DNA from: SFWF01 sp045537915
GTDB taxonomy: Bacteria; Bacillota; Clostridia; Oscillospirales; Acutalibacteraceae
Direction: 5' to 3'
Assembly (NCBI GenBank): GCA_045537915.1
Contig: JAZSQK010000032.1
Span: 1-14,018 of the forward strand
Length of the DNA stretch: 14,018 bases
Below are positions 5,973-12,783 of this stretch, piece after piece (position 1 is the stretch's first letter; every line of letters begins with the position of its first letter). The notes beneath the pieces were generated by a model that saw only the letters and a list, made by a program, of their open reading frames with translations, had not been told where the DNA came from and made no database searches. A program made the position numbers and the translations under genes.

Positions 5973-6806
5973 TTATTCTTTTTTCTCAGGCTTAGTTTCG
6001 AGTAAAGCGGGGTTTGCTAAATAGTTTTTAAAAGCACGGAAAGCCTTTGCAAAATAGAGCCCCGAACAGATGCGTTCATCCATTACAACACCGAGAGGCA
6101 TACACTTTTCAAAAACAATCTCGCCGTTTTTTCTTTTTGCGACCTCACGGTTTTTACCTATTGCGATAAAAACACTTGTGGTTCCGAACTCGTAAATATG
6201 GTGATATATGTGATTTGTTCGGATAGATGCCAGATTTGTAATGGTAAGCGAGGTGTGGAAGGGAGAAAGGTCGGTAATAAACTTGGGAAGCAGTCCGTAA
6301 CGGTCGAGAAGCTTGAAAAGGCCGACTGCAATATTGCATACACCAGGTAAGGATACCAAGAATTTTATCATCTTATCGGTGTTGTTTACGGCCGACACCT
6401 GACGGTTAACCTCGACATACTCGTTCATCTTATCGTTAACCTCGAAGATATTATCATCAAGCTCAAACTGAACCTTTGACATAGTTTCTTCTTCGGTGGC
6501 AAGGCTCTTAAGCACAACCATTGCAACCTTGAATTCCTTATGGGTATATATCTTCTTGTTTACGATGAAATTGTTAAGAAGCGGAAATTCATAAGCCAGT
6601 CTCAGATATGCTGCCGTTACTACCGACATATGTGTAAGGCGTATTCCCTCTTTGCGCTTTGCATTTATGTAATTCTGAATAGGCTCGACAGGAATATCAA
6701 CTGTGGTCATATTCATTGCGTCATATCTTTTACTCATTATATAAGGAACAACGGTATACATAGGGTCTGCTTTTCTAACCCTTTTTCCGTCAGCTCTAAA
6801 GGCCAT
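5973..6806 (-). CDS. Stand-alone 2-oxoacid dehydrogenase E2-like acyltransferase domain, active site degenerate
   Basis: A 277-residue protein resembling the catalytic domain of dihydrolipoamide acyltransferases and chloramphenicol acetyltransferase (CAT-like fold). It has no lipoyl domain and no E1/E3-binding domain. The family segment S-L-T-I-T-N-L near the middle of the second half and the C-terminal PLGVVMDERICSG align with the E2 pattern T-I-S-N-L ... DHRVxDG. In that alignment the catalytic His is Glu244 and the Asp is Ser248, so HxxxDG is lost. Ordinary E2 chemistry through these residues is therefore unlikely. The start at ATG 6806 is chosen for GGAGG seven bases upstream; an in-frame GTG at 6824 overlaps that site and is rejected. 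It is monocistronic, with a promoter at 6867-6839. No pyruvate dehydrogenase genes are near. The real function is unknown; a non-catalytic or altered acyltransferase is possible. Confidence 0.8.
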   Translation of the reverse strand: MAFRADGKRVRKADPMYTVVPYIMSKRYDAMNMTTVDIPVEPIQNYINAKRKEGIRLTHMSVVTAAYLRLAYEFPLLNNFIVNKKIYTHKEFKVAMVVLKSLATEEETMSKVQFELDDNIFEVNDKMNEYVEVNRQVSAVNNTDKMIKFLVSLPGVCNIAVGLFKLLDRYGLLPKFITDLSPFHTSLTITNLASIRTNHIYHHIYEFGTTSVFIAIGKNREVAKRKNGEIVFEKCMPLGVVMDERICSGLYFAKAFRAFKNYLANPALLETKPEKKE

Positions 6807-6838
6807 TATGTTTCCTCCGTTCACAGTTTGTTAATAAT

Positions 6839-6867
6839 ATTCTATACCATATTTCAACATATTGCAA
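6839..6867 (-). promoter_or_regulatory. Candidate promoter for the E2-like gene
   Basis: On the minus strand, TTGCAA (6867-6862), 17 bases and then TAGAAT (6844-6839). It matches 4/6 and 5/6 of consensus and is placed about 35 bases before the start codon. Confidence 0.5.
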
Positions 6868-6905
6868 CAAAAATTTTAAGGACGGTAATCTGTTTTACCG
6901 TCCTT
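6868..6905 (-). terminator. Terminator of the rodA-like gene
   Basis: An 11-bp stem AAGGACGGTAA/TTACCGTCCTT (6905-6895 with 6888-6878) with a 6-base loop, followed on the minus strand by AAAATTTTT. It begins a few bases after the stop codon at 6912-6910. Confidence 0.85.
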
Positions 6906-6909
6906 TCTC

Positions 6910-8049
6910 TTAATCGTGTAAATATATTGTTCTTGAATTTCTGTGCTTATATACGCTGAGCATTACACCTATTGAAATCATAAGGCATAGCAGCGAGGTT
7001 CCCCCCGCACTGAAAAAGGGCAGAGTTACTCCTATAACAGGAAGTACCGATATGCACATTCCGATATTTATAACAGTTTGACCGAGTATCATAGCAAAAA
7101 CGCCGACCGAAATATACATTCCTGTTTCGTCGGAGCATATTTTGCCGACCTTTATGCACCGAAGGCAAATAGCCGCCAGAAGTATAATTACCGCAAGACA
7201 GCCCAGAAGTCCCAGTTCTTCGCCTATGCTGACAAAAATAAAGTCGTTATAGCTTTCGGGCACGGTATTGGTCTGTGTAAGCTCTCCCTTGAACAGCCCT
7301 TGTCCGAAAAGGCCTCCGTTTGCCAGAGCTATTCTTCCCTGCCACTGCTGATAACCGTCGCCGAGAAGGTCTGCCTCAAGGTTGAATATACTGTGTATTC
7401 TCGCCCTGTGGTCATCATTCATTACAAAAAAGTATATGAGCGGAGAGGATACTATCAAGGCACCCGCTGCAATAAGATAATACCAAATTTTTATCCCTGC
7501 GCAAAAAAGCATACAAATAAAAATAAAAGCGAAAATGAGGGCGGTTCCCGCATCACCCTGAACGAGAATGAGCCCAACGGGAAATGCGCCGTGCAAAACC
7601 AGAGGGATAAGGGTTTTAAGCTTATTGATGGTAGGCTTTGCATATCTTAAATGGGCAGAGAAGGTAATTATAAAACAGATTTTAAGAAGCTCTGAGGGCT
7701 GAAAGGAAATTCCTCCGGGGAGAAGAAGCCATGCCTTATCATCGGTATTTGCAGGTGCAAAGCCAATAAAAAAGGTTAGAATTACAGGCACTAACCCCAG
7801 CGCTGCGGCCAGATACCACCTGTCAATCATATGCATAAAATCAATATTTGATATCACAATAGCGCCGATAAGTCCCACCAGAGCGGCGCCTAATTGGGTT
7901 GCAAACTGCGAAAGGCTTTCGGTATAACGTGTTGCTGATAATACGGCAAGACAGCCGTAAGCCGAAGCCGCAAAGGACAACAGAATCATTACCTTGTCGG
8001 TTTCACGGATATAGTCGGCAACAGCGCCGCCCAAGGACGATTTTCTCAT
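6910..8049 (-). CDS. rodA: SEDS-family peptidoglycan polymerase (RodA/FtsW/SpoVE type, closest to RodA)
   Basis: Integral membrane glycosyltransferase that polymerises lipid II into glycan strands, working with a class B penicillin-binding protein. It has 379 residues and about ten membrane helices. Family hallmarks are FQPSELLK (116-123), the large external loop with PESYNDFIF, whose Asp269 matches the Asp essential in characterised RodA proteins, GEELGLLG, and the C-terminal NIGMCISVLPVIGVTLPFFSAGGTS block, which favours RodA over FtsW. The usual QPDLGT motif reads QGDAGT (165-170) here. The ATG at 8049 is preceded by AAGGTGG. It has its own promoter (8114-8086), divergent from fhs, and its own terminator. 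No mreBCD or PBP2 gene is adjacent, so its assignment to elongation rather than sporulation or division is inferred. Confidence 0.92.
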   Translation of the reverse strand: MRKSSLGGAVADYIRETDKVMILLSFAASAYGCLAVLSATRYTESLSQFATQLGAALVGLIGAIVISNIDFMHMIDRWYLAAALGLVPVILTFFIGFAPANTDDKAWLLLPGGISFQPSELLKICFIITFSAHLRYAKPTINKLKTLIPLVLHGAFPVGLILVQGDAGTALIFAFIFICMLFCAGIKIWYYLIAAGALIVSSPLIYFFVMNDDHRARIHSIFNLEADLLGDGYQQWQGRIALANGGLFGQGLFKGELTQTNTVPESYNDFIFVSIGEELGLLGCLAVIILLAAICLRCIKVGKICSDETGMYISVGVFAMILGQTVINIGMCISVLPVIGVTLPFFSAGGTSLLCLMISIGVMLSVYKHRNSRTIYLHD

Positions 8050-8085
8050 ATCAGCACCACCTTTTCTTCCAAAATTATATATTTT

Positions 8086-8114
8086 ATTATATTTTATATC
8101 AAAGATAATTGCAA
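8086..8114 (-). promoter_or_regulatory. Promoter for the rodA-like gene
   Basis: On the minus strand, TTGCAA (8114-8109), 17 bases and then TATAAT (8091-8086). Good sigma-A match in the divergent rodA/fhs intergenic region. Confidence 0.7.
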
Positions 8115-8122
8115 GTAACTCT

Positions 8123-8150
8123 TTTATATTTGGAAAAAGTATGATATAAT
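8123..8150 (+). promoter_or_regulatory. Promoter for the fhs operon
   Basis: Perfect TATAAT (8145-8150) preceded by TG one base upstream (8142-8143), i.e. an extended -10, with TTTATA (8123-8128) at 16 bases as a weak -35. The start codon follows about 40 bases downstream. Confidence 0.65.
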
Positions 8151-8191
8151 ACCTTTAATTAGTATCAAAATTGAGTTTGAGGTGTGAAAAT

Positions 8192-9856
8192 ATGCTGACC
8201 GATATAGAAATTGCTCAAGGCGCAAAAATGCTTCCTGTTACAGAGATTGCAAAAAAGCTCTCTGTAGACTCTGAAGATCTTGAATTATACGGTAAATACA
8301 AGGCAAAGTTCAGCGAGGACCTTTTTGAGAAGGTTAAGGACAAGCCCGACGGAAAGCTTATTCTTGTAACCGCCATAAATCCCACCCCTGCAGGAGAGGG
8401 AAAAACTACCACCTCTGTTGGCTTGGGACAGGCTATGGAGCTTATCGGCAAAAATGCAGTTATAGCTCTGCGTGAGCCCTCATTAGGTCCTGTTTTCGGC
8501 ATCAAGGGCGGCGCCGCAGGCGGCGGTTACGCACAGGTTGTTCCGATGGAGGATATAAATCTTCATTTTACTGGAGATATGCACGCCATTACCGCCGCTA
8601 ACAATCTGCTTTGCGCACTTCTTGATAATCATATTCAGCAAGGAAACCTTCTCGGCATCGACCAGAGAAGAATCCTTTTCAAGCGCTGTCTTGATATGAA
8701 TGACAGGGCGTTGCGTTTTGTTAACGTCGGTCTTGGAGGAAAGGTAAACGGCGTTCCCCGTGAGGACGGTTTCCAGATAACCGTTGCCAGTGAGGTAATG
8801 GCTATTCTCTGTCTTTGCAGCGACCTGCAAGACCTAAAGCGCAGACTTGGCAATATTTTAGTTGCTTACACCTATTCGGGCGAACCTGTTTTCGCAAGAG
8901 ATTTAAAGGCAGAGGGCGCTATGGCAGCTCTTCTCAAGGATGCTATCAAACCCAATCTTGTTCAGACTCTGGAAAACACTCCCGCTATTATGCACGGAGG
9001 ACCTTTTGCGAATATTGCTCACGGTTGTAACTCGGTAAGAGCGACAAAATTAGCCCTCAAGCTTGCCGATTATTGCATTACAGAGGCAGGCTTCGGCTCC
9101 GACCTCGGCGCAGAGAAGTTTATGGACATCAAGTGCCGCCTTGCAGGGCTTTCCCCCTCAGCAGTCGTGCTTGTTGCTACCGTTCGTGCTCTTAAATATA
9201 ACGGCGGTATCGCAAAAGCCGACCTTGCGGCAGAAAATCTTGAAGCTTTAAAAGCGGGAATTGTAAATCTCGGCGCCCATATTGAAAACATGAAAAAGTA
9301 CGGTGTTCCGGTTGTTGTTGCCATCAACCGCTTCGGCACAGACACCGATGCCGAGCTTAAAATAATTGCCGATTACTGCGAAAGTCTCGGCGCAGATTTT
9401 GCTCTCTCAGAGGTCTTTGCAAAGGGCGGCGCAGGGGCTACCGAACTTGCAGAAAAAGTGGTTGCCGCTTGTGAAAAGGAGTCCCACTTTGCTCCTATTT
9501 ATGACGCAAATCTTTCTATAAAGGAAAAGATAACCGCTATTTCAAAAACTATTTACGGCGCTAAAGGAGTTGCCTTTACCGCAGATGCAGAAAAGAGCAT
9601 CCGTGAAATCGAAGAGTTGGCAAAGGGTATGCCTGTATGTATCGCAAAAACACAGTACTCCCTTTCGGACAACGAGAAGGCTCTCGGAAGACCTCAAGAC
9701 TTTACAGTTACCGTTCGTGAGGTCAAAATCAGTGCAGGTGCAGGTTTCGTAGTTGCTCTTACGGGCTCTATTATGACTATGCCGGGACTGCCTAAGGTTC
9801 CTGCGGCTAATAACATTGATATTTCCGAAGACGGAAAGATAGTTGGTCTGTTCTGA
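8192..9856 (+). CDS. fhs: Formate-tetrahydrofolate ligase (10-formyl-THF synthetase)
   Basis: ATP-dependent ligation of formate to tetrahydrofolate, giving 10-formyl-THF. It feeds purine and fMet-tRNA synthesis and is the second step of the methyl branch of the Wood-Ljungdahl pathway in acetogens. The 554 residues are full length. The ATP-binding P-loop TPAGEGKT is at residues 65-72. The glycine-rich EPSLGPVFGIKGGAAGGGYAQV region, the IHAANN-like AITAANNLL and the C-terminal GSIMTMPGLPK block are typical. I chose ATG 8192 because GAGGTG lies seven bases upstream; an in-frame TTG at 8171 adds seven residues without a better site. It is the first gene of a plus-strand operon and its TGA overlaps the tsaE ATG by one base. 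No other Wood-Ljungdahl genes are in the window, so acetogenesis cannot be inferred. Confidence 0.97.
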   Translation: MLTDIEIAQGAKMLPVTEIAKKLSVDSEDLELYGKYKAKFSEDLFEKVKDKPDGKLILVTAINPTPAGEGKTTTSVGLGQAMELIGKNAVIALREPSLGPVFGIKGGAAGGGYAQVVPMEDINLHFTGDMHAITAANNLLCALLDNHIQQGNLLGIDQRRILFKRCLDMNDRALRFVNVGLGGKVNGVPREDGFQITVASEVMAILCLCSDLQDLKRRLGNILVAYTYSGEPVFARDLKAEGAMAALLKDAIKPNLVQTLENTPAIMHGGPFANIAHGCNSVRATKLALKLADYCITEAGFGSDLGAEKFMDIKCRLAGLSPSAVVLVATVRALKYNGGIAKADLAAENLEALKAGIVNLGAHIENMKKYGVPVVVAINRFGTDTDAELKIIADYCESLGADFALSEVFAKGGAGATELAEKVVAACEKESHFAPIYDANLSIKEKITAISKTIYGAKGVAFTADAEKSIREIEELAKGMPVCIAKTQYSLSDNEKALGRPQDFTVTVREVKISAGAGFVVALTGSIMTMPGLPKVPAANNIDISEDGKIVGLF

Positions 9857-10281
9857 TGCTTGAAATTATAACCAATGCTCCAAGTGAAACCGAAAGTTTT
9901 GCAGAGGAGTTTGCGAAAAGGCTTACGGGCGGCGAGATAATCGCCTTTGTCGGCGGTATGGGAATGGGAAAAACCTGTTTTACAAGAGGCCTCGCAAAAG
10001 GTCTTGGCTTTAACGGTCAGGTTACCTCCCCCACCTTTGCCCTTGTAAATGAATATATCGGCGGCAGACTTCCCCTTTATCATTTCGATATGTACCGTGT
10101 TTCAAGCTGGGAGGACCTCTACTCAAGCGGTTTCTTTGATTACAGCCGTACCGGCGGCGTTATTGCTGCCGAATGGAGTGAAAATATTGAAAACGCCCTT
10201 GAGGGCAGAGTTATTACAGTAACTATCGAACGCCTTTCGGAAAACAGCAGAAGAATTACGGTTACGGGAGAAGATTTATGA
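9856..10281 (+). CDS. tsaE: tRNA t6A biosynthesis ATPase TsaE
   Basis: Small P-loop ATPase that works with TsaB and TsaD to transfer threonylcarbamoyl to A37 of ANN-decoding tRNAs. The 141-residue length is typical. The Walker A motif GGMGMGKT is at residues 33-40, the SPTFALVNEY switch-like region at 58-67, HFDMYR at 76-81 and AAEWSE around 104-109, all as in the family. The start codon overlaps the fhs stop (TGATG) and its own stop overlaps tsaB (ATGA), so translation is probably coupled. The partner TsaD gene is not in the window, which is common in Firmicutes. Confidence 0.95.
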   Translation: MLEIITNAPSETESFAEEFAKRLTGGEIIAFVGGMGMGKTCFTRGLAKGLGFNGQVTSPTFALVNEYIGGRLPLYHFDMYRVSSWEDLYSSGFFDYSRTGGVIAAEWSENIENALEGRVITVTIERLSENSRRITVTGEDL

Positions 10282-10964
10282 AGATTTTAGCTTTGGAATG
10301 CTCGGCAGGTCCTGCCTCATGCGCTGTTTGCGAGAATGGCAGAATTCTGGCACAGGATTTCACAAATCTACCCCTCACACATTCGCAGACCCTTATGCCT
10401 ATGGTAAAGGAAATGCTTGACAGGGCAAATCTTGACATAAGTGATATTGATGCCCTTGCCATAAGTAACGGCCCCGGCTCATTTACTGGTATAAGAATAG
10501 GAATAAGCGCCATAAAAGGTCTTGCGGCCGCAAAAAAACTGCCATGCTATGCCGTTTCTACCCTCAGGGCAATAGCCGAGAATTTTTACGGCTGCAACGC
10601 TACGGTGTGCGCAGTTATGGACGCAAGGTGCAATCAGGTCTACAATGCGCTTTTCGAAGTAGAATCAGGTAGGATTACCAGACTTTGCCCCGACAGAGCT
10701 CTTATGATAGACGAGCTTGTAGCTGAGTTATCCGAAATAGAGGGCAAAATAATTATTGCCGGTGACGGCACAGATTTGTTTTCAAAATACGAGGGAGAAA
10801 ACATTTCTCTCGCAAGTGGGGAGCTTAAATATCAAAACGCCAGTGGCGTTGCAACAGCCGCAAACGAGGTTGACCCCACGACACCAAATTTACTTATGCC
10901 TTTCTATCTGCGTCTTCCGCAGGCAGAAAGAGAATTAAAAAAGAAATCAGGAATCAGTTTATGA
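10278..10964 (+). CDS. tsaB: tRNA t6A biosynthesis protein TsaB
   Basis: Non-catalytic ASKHA-fold partner that forms the TsaB-TsaD heterodimer required for t6A37 in tRNA. The 228 residues are normal. The N-terminus MKILALECSAG and the GPGSFTGIRIG signature (about 69-79) identify it, and the CAVMDARCNQVYNALFE region follows. The C-terminus is less conserved, as usual. It overlaps tsaE by four bases (ATGA) at the 5' end and rpiB by four bases at the 3' end. RimI, often fused or adjacent, is absent here. Confidence 0.95.
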   Translation: MKILALECSAGPASCAVCENGRILAQDFTNLPLTHSQTLMPMVKEMLDRANLDISDIDALAISNGPGSFTGIRIGISAIKGLAAAKKLPCYAVSTLRAIAENFYGCNATVCAVMDARCNQVYNALFEVESGRITRLCPDRALMIDELVAELSEIEGKIIIAGDGTDLFSKYEGENISLASGELKYQNASGVATAANEVDPTTPNLLMPFYLRLPQAERELKKKSGISL

Positions 10965-11401
10965 AAATTGCAATCGGTTGTGACCACGGCGGTCTTGAAC
11001 ACAAGAATGCCATTGTTGAGCATCTTAAAGCCAGAGGCTTTGAGGTAGTTGACTCGGGAATTTATGAGCAGGTATCGGTAGATTATCCCGATATTGCCCA
11101 AAAGGTCTGCGCTAATATTCAAAGCGGAGAATGCGAAAGGGGCTTTCTTGTTTGCGGCACCGGAATCGGTATGTCTTTGGCGGCAAACAAGATGAAGGGT
11201 ATTCGTGCTGCTTGCTGCAGTGAACATTTCAGCGCAAAATACACCCGTCTGCATAACGATTCTAATATTCTTTGCCTCGGCGGAAGAGTAATTGGAATCG
11301 GCACTGCGCTTGAGCTTGTTGATATTTTTGTTGACACCGATTTCGAAGGCGGTCGCCATGCAGTTCGTGTCGCCAAAATTACAGATATTGAAAACAGATA
11401 G
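10961..11401 (+). CDS. rpiB: Ribose-5-phosphate isomerase B
   Basis: Interconverts ribose-5-phosphate and ribulose-5-phosphate in the non-oxidative pentose phosphate pathway (RpiB/LacAB superfamily). The 146-residue length is normal. CDHGG (residues 7-11) holds the phosphate/ring-opening residues, Cys65 in FLVCGTGIGMSLAANK is the catalytic base, and His98 in TRLHNDSN completes the site. The presence of Cys65 with the GTGIG loop supports RpiB. Allose-6-phosphate activity is a family side reaction. It sits in the operon just before upp, so ribose-5-phosphate supply for PRPP and salvage is a sensible link. The stop TAG is part of the Shine-Dalgarno sequence of upp. Confidence 0.95.
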   Translation: MKIAIGCDHGGLEHKNAIVEHLKARGFEVVDSGIYEQVSVDYPDIAQKVCANIQSGECERGFLVCGTGIGMSLAANKMKGIRAACCSEHFSAKYTRLHNDSNILCLGGRVIGIGTALELVDIFVDTDFEGGRHAVRVAKITDIENR

Positions 11402-11414
11402 GAGCAAGATAATT

Positions 11415-12044
11415 ATGAGCAAAGTAATGATTTTCGACCATCCTCTTATTCAGCACAAGCTTTCAATTCTTCGTGACGAAAGAACAGGTACAAAGCAGTT
11501 CAGAGAGCTCATCAGCGAGATTGCTATGCTTATGTGCTACGAGTCTACAAGAGATCTTCCCCTTGAAGACGTTAAGGTCAATACACCTATGGAAAAGATG
11601 ACCGCTAAAAGAATTTCGGGAAGAACCCTTGCCTTCGTTCCCATCCTCCGTGCAGGACTCGGTATGGTGGACGGCGTATTAAGCCTTATCCCTGCCGCAA
11701 AGGTAGGCCATATCGGTATGTACCGTGACCCCGAAACACATCAGCCGGTTGATTATTACTGCAAACTCCCCGCAGACCTCAGCGAGAGAGAGGTTTATGT
11801 TCTCGATCCTATGCTCGCTACAGGCGGTTCTGCTATCGACGCTGTTACAAGAATAAAGGAATTCAACCCCAAGGGAATTAAATTTATGTGCATTATCGCC
11901 GCTCCCGAAGGTGTTGAGGCCTTCACAAAGGCTCATCCCGACGTTGAGCTTTACTGTGCGGCGCTTGACCGTCAGCTTAACGACCACGCCTATATTCTGC
12001 CCGGTCTCGGAGATGCAGGCGACCGTATATTCGGCACAAAATAA
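11415..12044 (+). CDS. upp: Uracil phosphoribosyltransferase
   Basis: Pyrimidine salvage enzyme: uracil plus PRPP gives UMP and pyrophosphate. The 209 residues match the bacterial family. The N-terminus begins MSKVMIFDHPLIQHKLSILR. The flexible loop region includes ILRAGLGMVDG (about 77-87), and the PRPP-binding loop VLDPMLATGGSA is at 129-140. The C-terminus ends in the family's LPGLGDAGDRIFGT uracil-binding segment. The ATG at 11415 has TAGGAG at 11399-11404. The reading frame is open further upstream inside rpiB, but those residues do not resemble the family. The next gene, ppa, removes the pyrophosphate formed here. Confidence 0.97.
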   Translation: MSKVMIFDHPLIQHKLSILRDERTGTKQFRELISEIAMLMCYESTRDLPLEDVKVNTPMEKMTAKRISGRTLAFVPILRAGLGMVDGVLSLIPAAKVGHIGMYRDPETHQPVDYYCKLPADLSEREVYVLDPMLATGGSAIDAVTRIKEFNPKGIKFMCIIAAPEGVEAFTKAHPDVELYCAALDRQLNDHAYILPGLGDAGDRIFGTK

Positions 12045-12058
12045 AAGAGGTGTCTTTC

Positions 12059-12592
12059 TTGAGTAATATCTGGCACAATATAAATCCTAAAAGAATTACC
12101 CCTAAAGATTTTATTGCAGTTATTGAGATTGAAAAGGGCAGTAAATGCAAGTATGAGCTTGATAAGGAAACAGGTATCCTGATTCTCGACCGAATTCTTT
12201 ATACCTCTACCCACTATCCTTCAAACTACGGCTTTATCCCCCGCACATACGCTGACGATCTTGACCCTCTCGATGTTCTTGTTCTGTGTTCTGAGGCGCT
12301 AAAGCCGATGACGAGTGTCCGCTGTTACCCTATCGGCGTTATTTCGATGGTTGATTCTGACAGGAACGATGAAAAAATTATCGCTATTCCTTACAATGAC
12401 CCGACATATAACGCCTACAAGAATATTGATGAAATTCCTCAGCATATATTTGAGGAAATGAGACATTTTTTCAAGGTTTACAAGGAGCTTGAGGGAAAAG
12501 AAACGGCTGTCAGAGAGGTTAGCGGCAGAGCCGAGGCAGAAAAAATTATTGCCTCCGCCATAGACGGATATATTGAAAATTATTGTAAATAG
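12059..12592 (+). CDS. ppa: Soluble inorganic pyrophosphatase, family I
   Basis: Mg-dependent hydrolysis of pyrophosphate to phosphate in the cytoplasm, pulling biosynthetic reactions forward. About 177 residues, the usual bacterial size. The N-terminus NIWHNINPKRITP and the IEIEKGSKCKYELDKETG block are typical. YPSNYGFIPRTYADDLDPLDVLVL (53-76) contains the family signature DDLDPLD with the metal-binding Asp residues 67, 69 and 72. The start is judged to be TTG 12059, six bases after GAGGTG (12047-12052). The in-frame GTG at 12050 overlaps that ribosome site and adds residues not seen in homologues. It is the last gene of the fhs operon, 14 bases after upp, and is followed by a structured RNA segment with a terminator. 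Confidence 0.95.
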   Translation: MSNIWHNINPKRITPKDFIAVIEIEKGSKCKYELDKETGILILDRILYTSTHYPSNYGFIPRTYADDLDPLDVLVLCSEALKPMTSVRCYPIGVISMVDSDRNDEKIIAIPYNDPTYNAYKNIDEIPQHIFEEMRHFFKVYKELEGKETAVREVSGRAEAEKIIASAIDGYIENYCK

Positions 12593-12596
12593 TCAT

Positions 12597-12735
12597 AACC
12601 TTCAGTTAAACCGGAGGTTTGAATAAGCCCTAGATGGGCAATTTACAGGCCACACCCCTAATGGTACTTCGAAAGGTTCTGATAACCGCACTACTTTCTC
12701 GGGCTTCACCTAAAGGGGTGTTTTATTTTCCCTGA
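12597..12735 (+). ncRNA. Structured RNA segment of unknown family, 3' of ppa
   Basis: A 140-base stretch dense in complementary segments. Hairpin 1 is AACCTTC (12597-12603) with GGAGGTT (12613-12619). Hairpin 2 is GCCC (12627-12630) with GGGC (12636-12639). The outer stem ACACCCCT (12652-12659) pairs with AGGGGTGT (12714-12721) and encloses GGT/ACC (12663-12665 with 12708-12710), GAAA/TTTC (12671-12674 with 12695-12698) and GGTT/AACC (12675-12678 with 12684-12687). AAGCCC (12625-12630) can alternatively pair with GGGCTT (12701-12706), a 6-bp pseudoknot-like option. The outer stem is followed by TTTATTTT, so the plus strand is the likely sense. No clear promoter precedes it, so it may be the 3' part of the ppa transcript. 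I see no SRP, 6S, tmRNA or known riboswitch consensus. Confidence 0.5.
12652..12730 (+). terminator. Terminator-like stem ending the fhs operon or the RNA segment
   Basis: The 8-bp ACACCCCT/AGGGGTGT stem (12652-12659 with 12714-12721) is followed by TTTATTTT. The loop between the arms is long and itself structured, which is unusual for a simple terminator. Confidence 0.5.
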
Positions 12736-12755
12736 CTTGTCGATACATCAAAACT

Positions 12756-12783
12756 AAAAAACGGCTCGTTTGAGCCGTTTTTT
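12756..12783. terminator. Bidirectional terminator between the operon end and rnfD
   Basis: A 9-bp core stem AAACGGCTC/GAGCCGTTT (12759-12767 with 12772-12780) with a GTTT loop, extended by A/T pairs to 12756-12783, with T-runs on both strands. On the minus strand it starts immediately at the rnfD stop (12785-12783). Confidence 0.9.

Noticed and set aside
7078..7650. 190-codon open frame on the plus strand within the rodA-like gene
   Set aside because: It is the antisense shadow of a clear SEDS gene; its composition (many Lys, Tyr, Ser) and lack of start signal give no support.
11292..11414. 41-codon N-terminal extension of uracil phosphoribosyltransferase
   Set aside because: The added residues are out-of-frame rpiB sequence. 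The family N-terminus and AGGAG point to ATG 11415.
12597..12735. SRP RNA, 6S RNA or a known riboswitch
   Set aside because: There is no GGAAG/GCAGCC-type SRP tip, no 6S open-bubble layout, and no consensus of TPP, SAM, glycine, THF, preQ1, ZTP or c-di-GMP aptamers. In addition, the downstream gene is convergent, so no gene could be controlled in cis.
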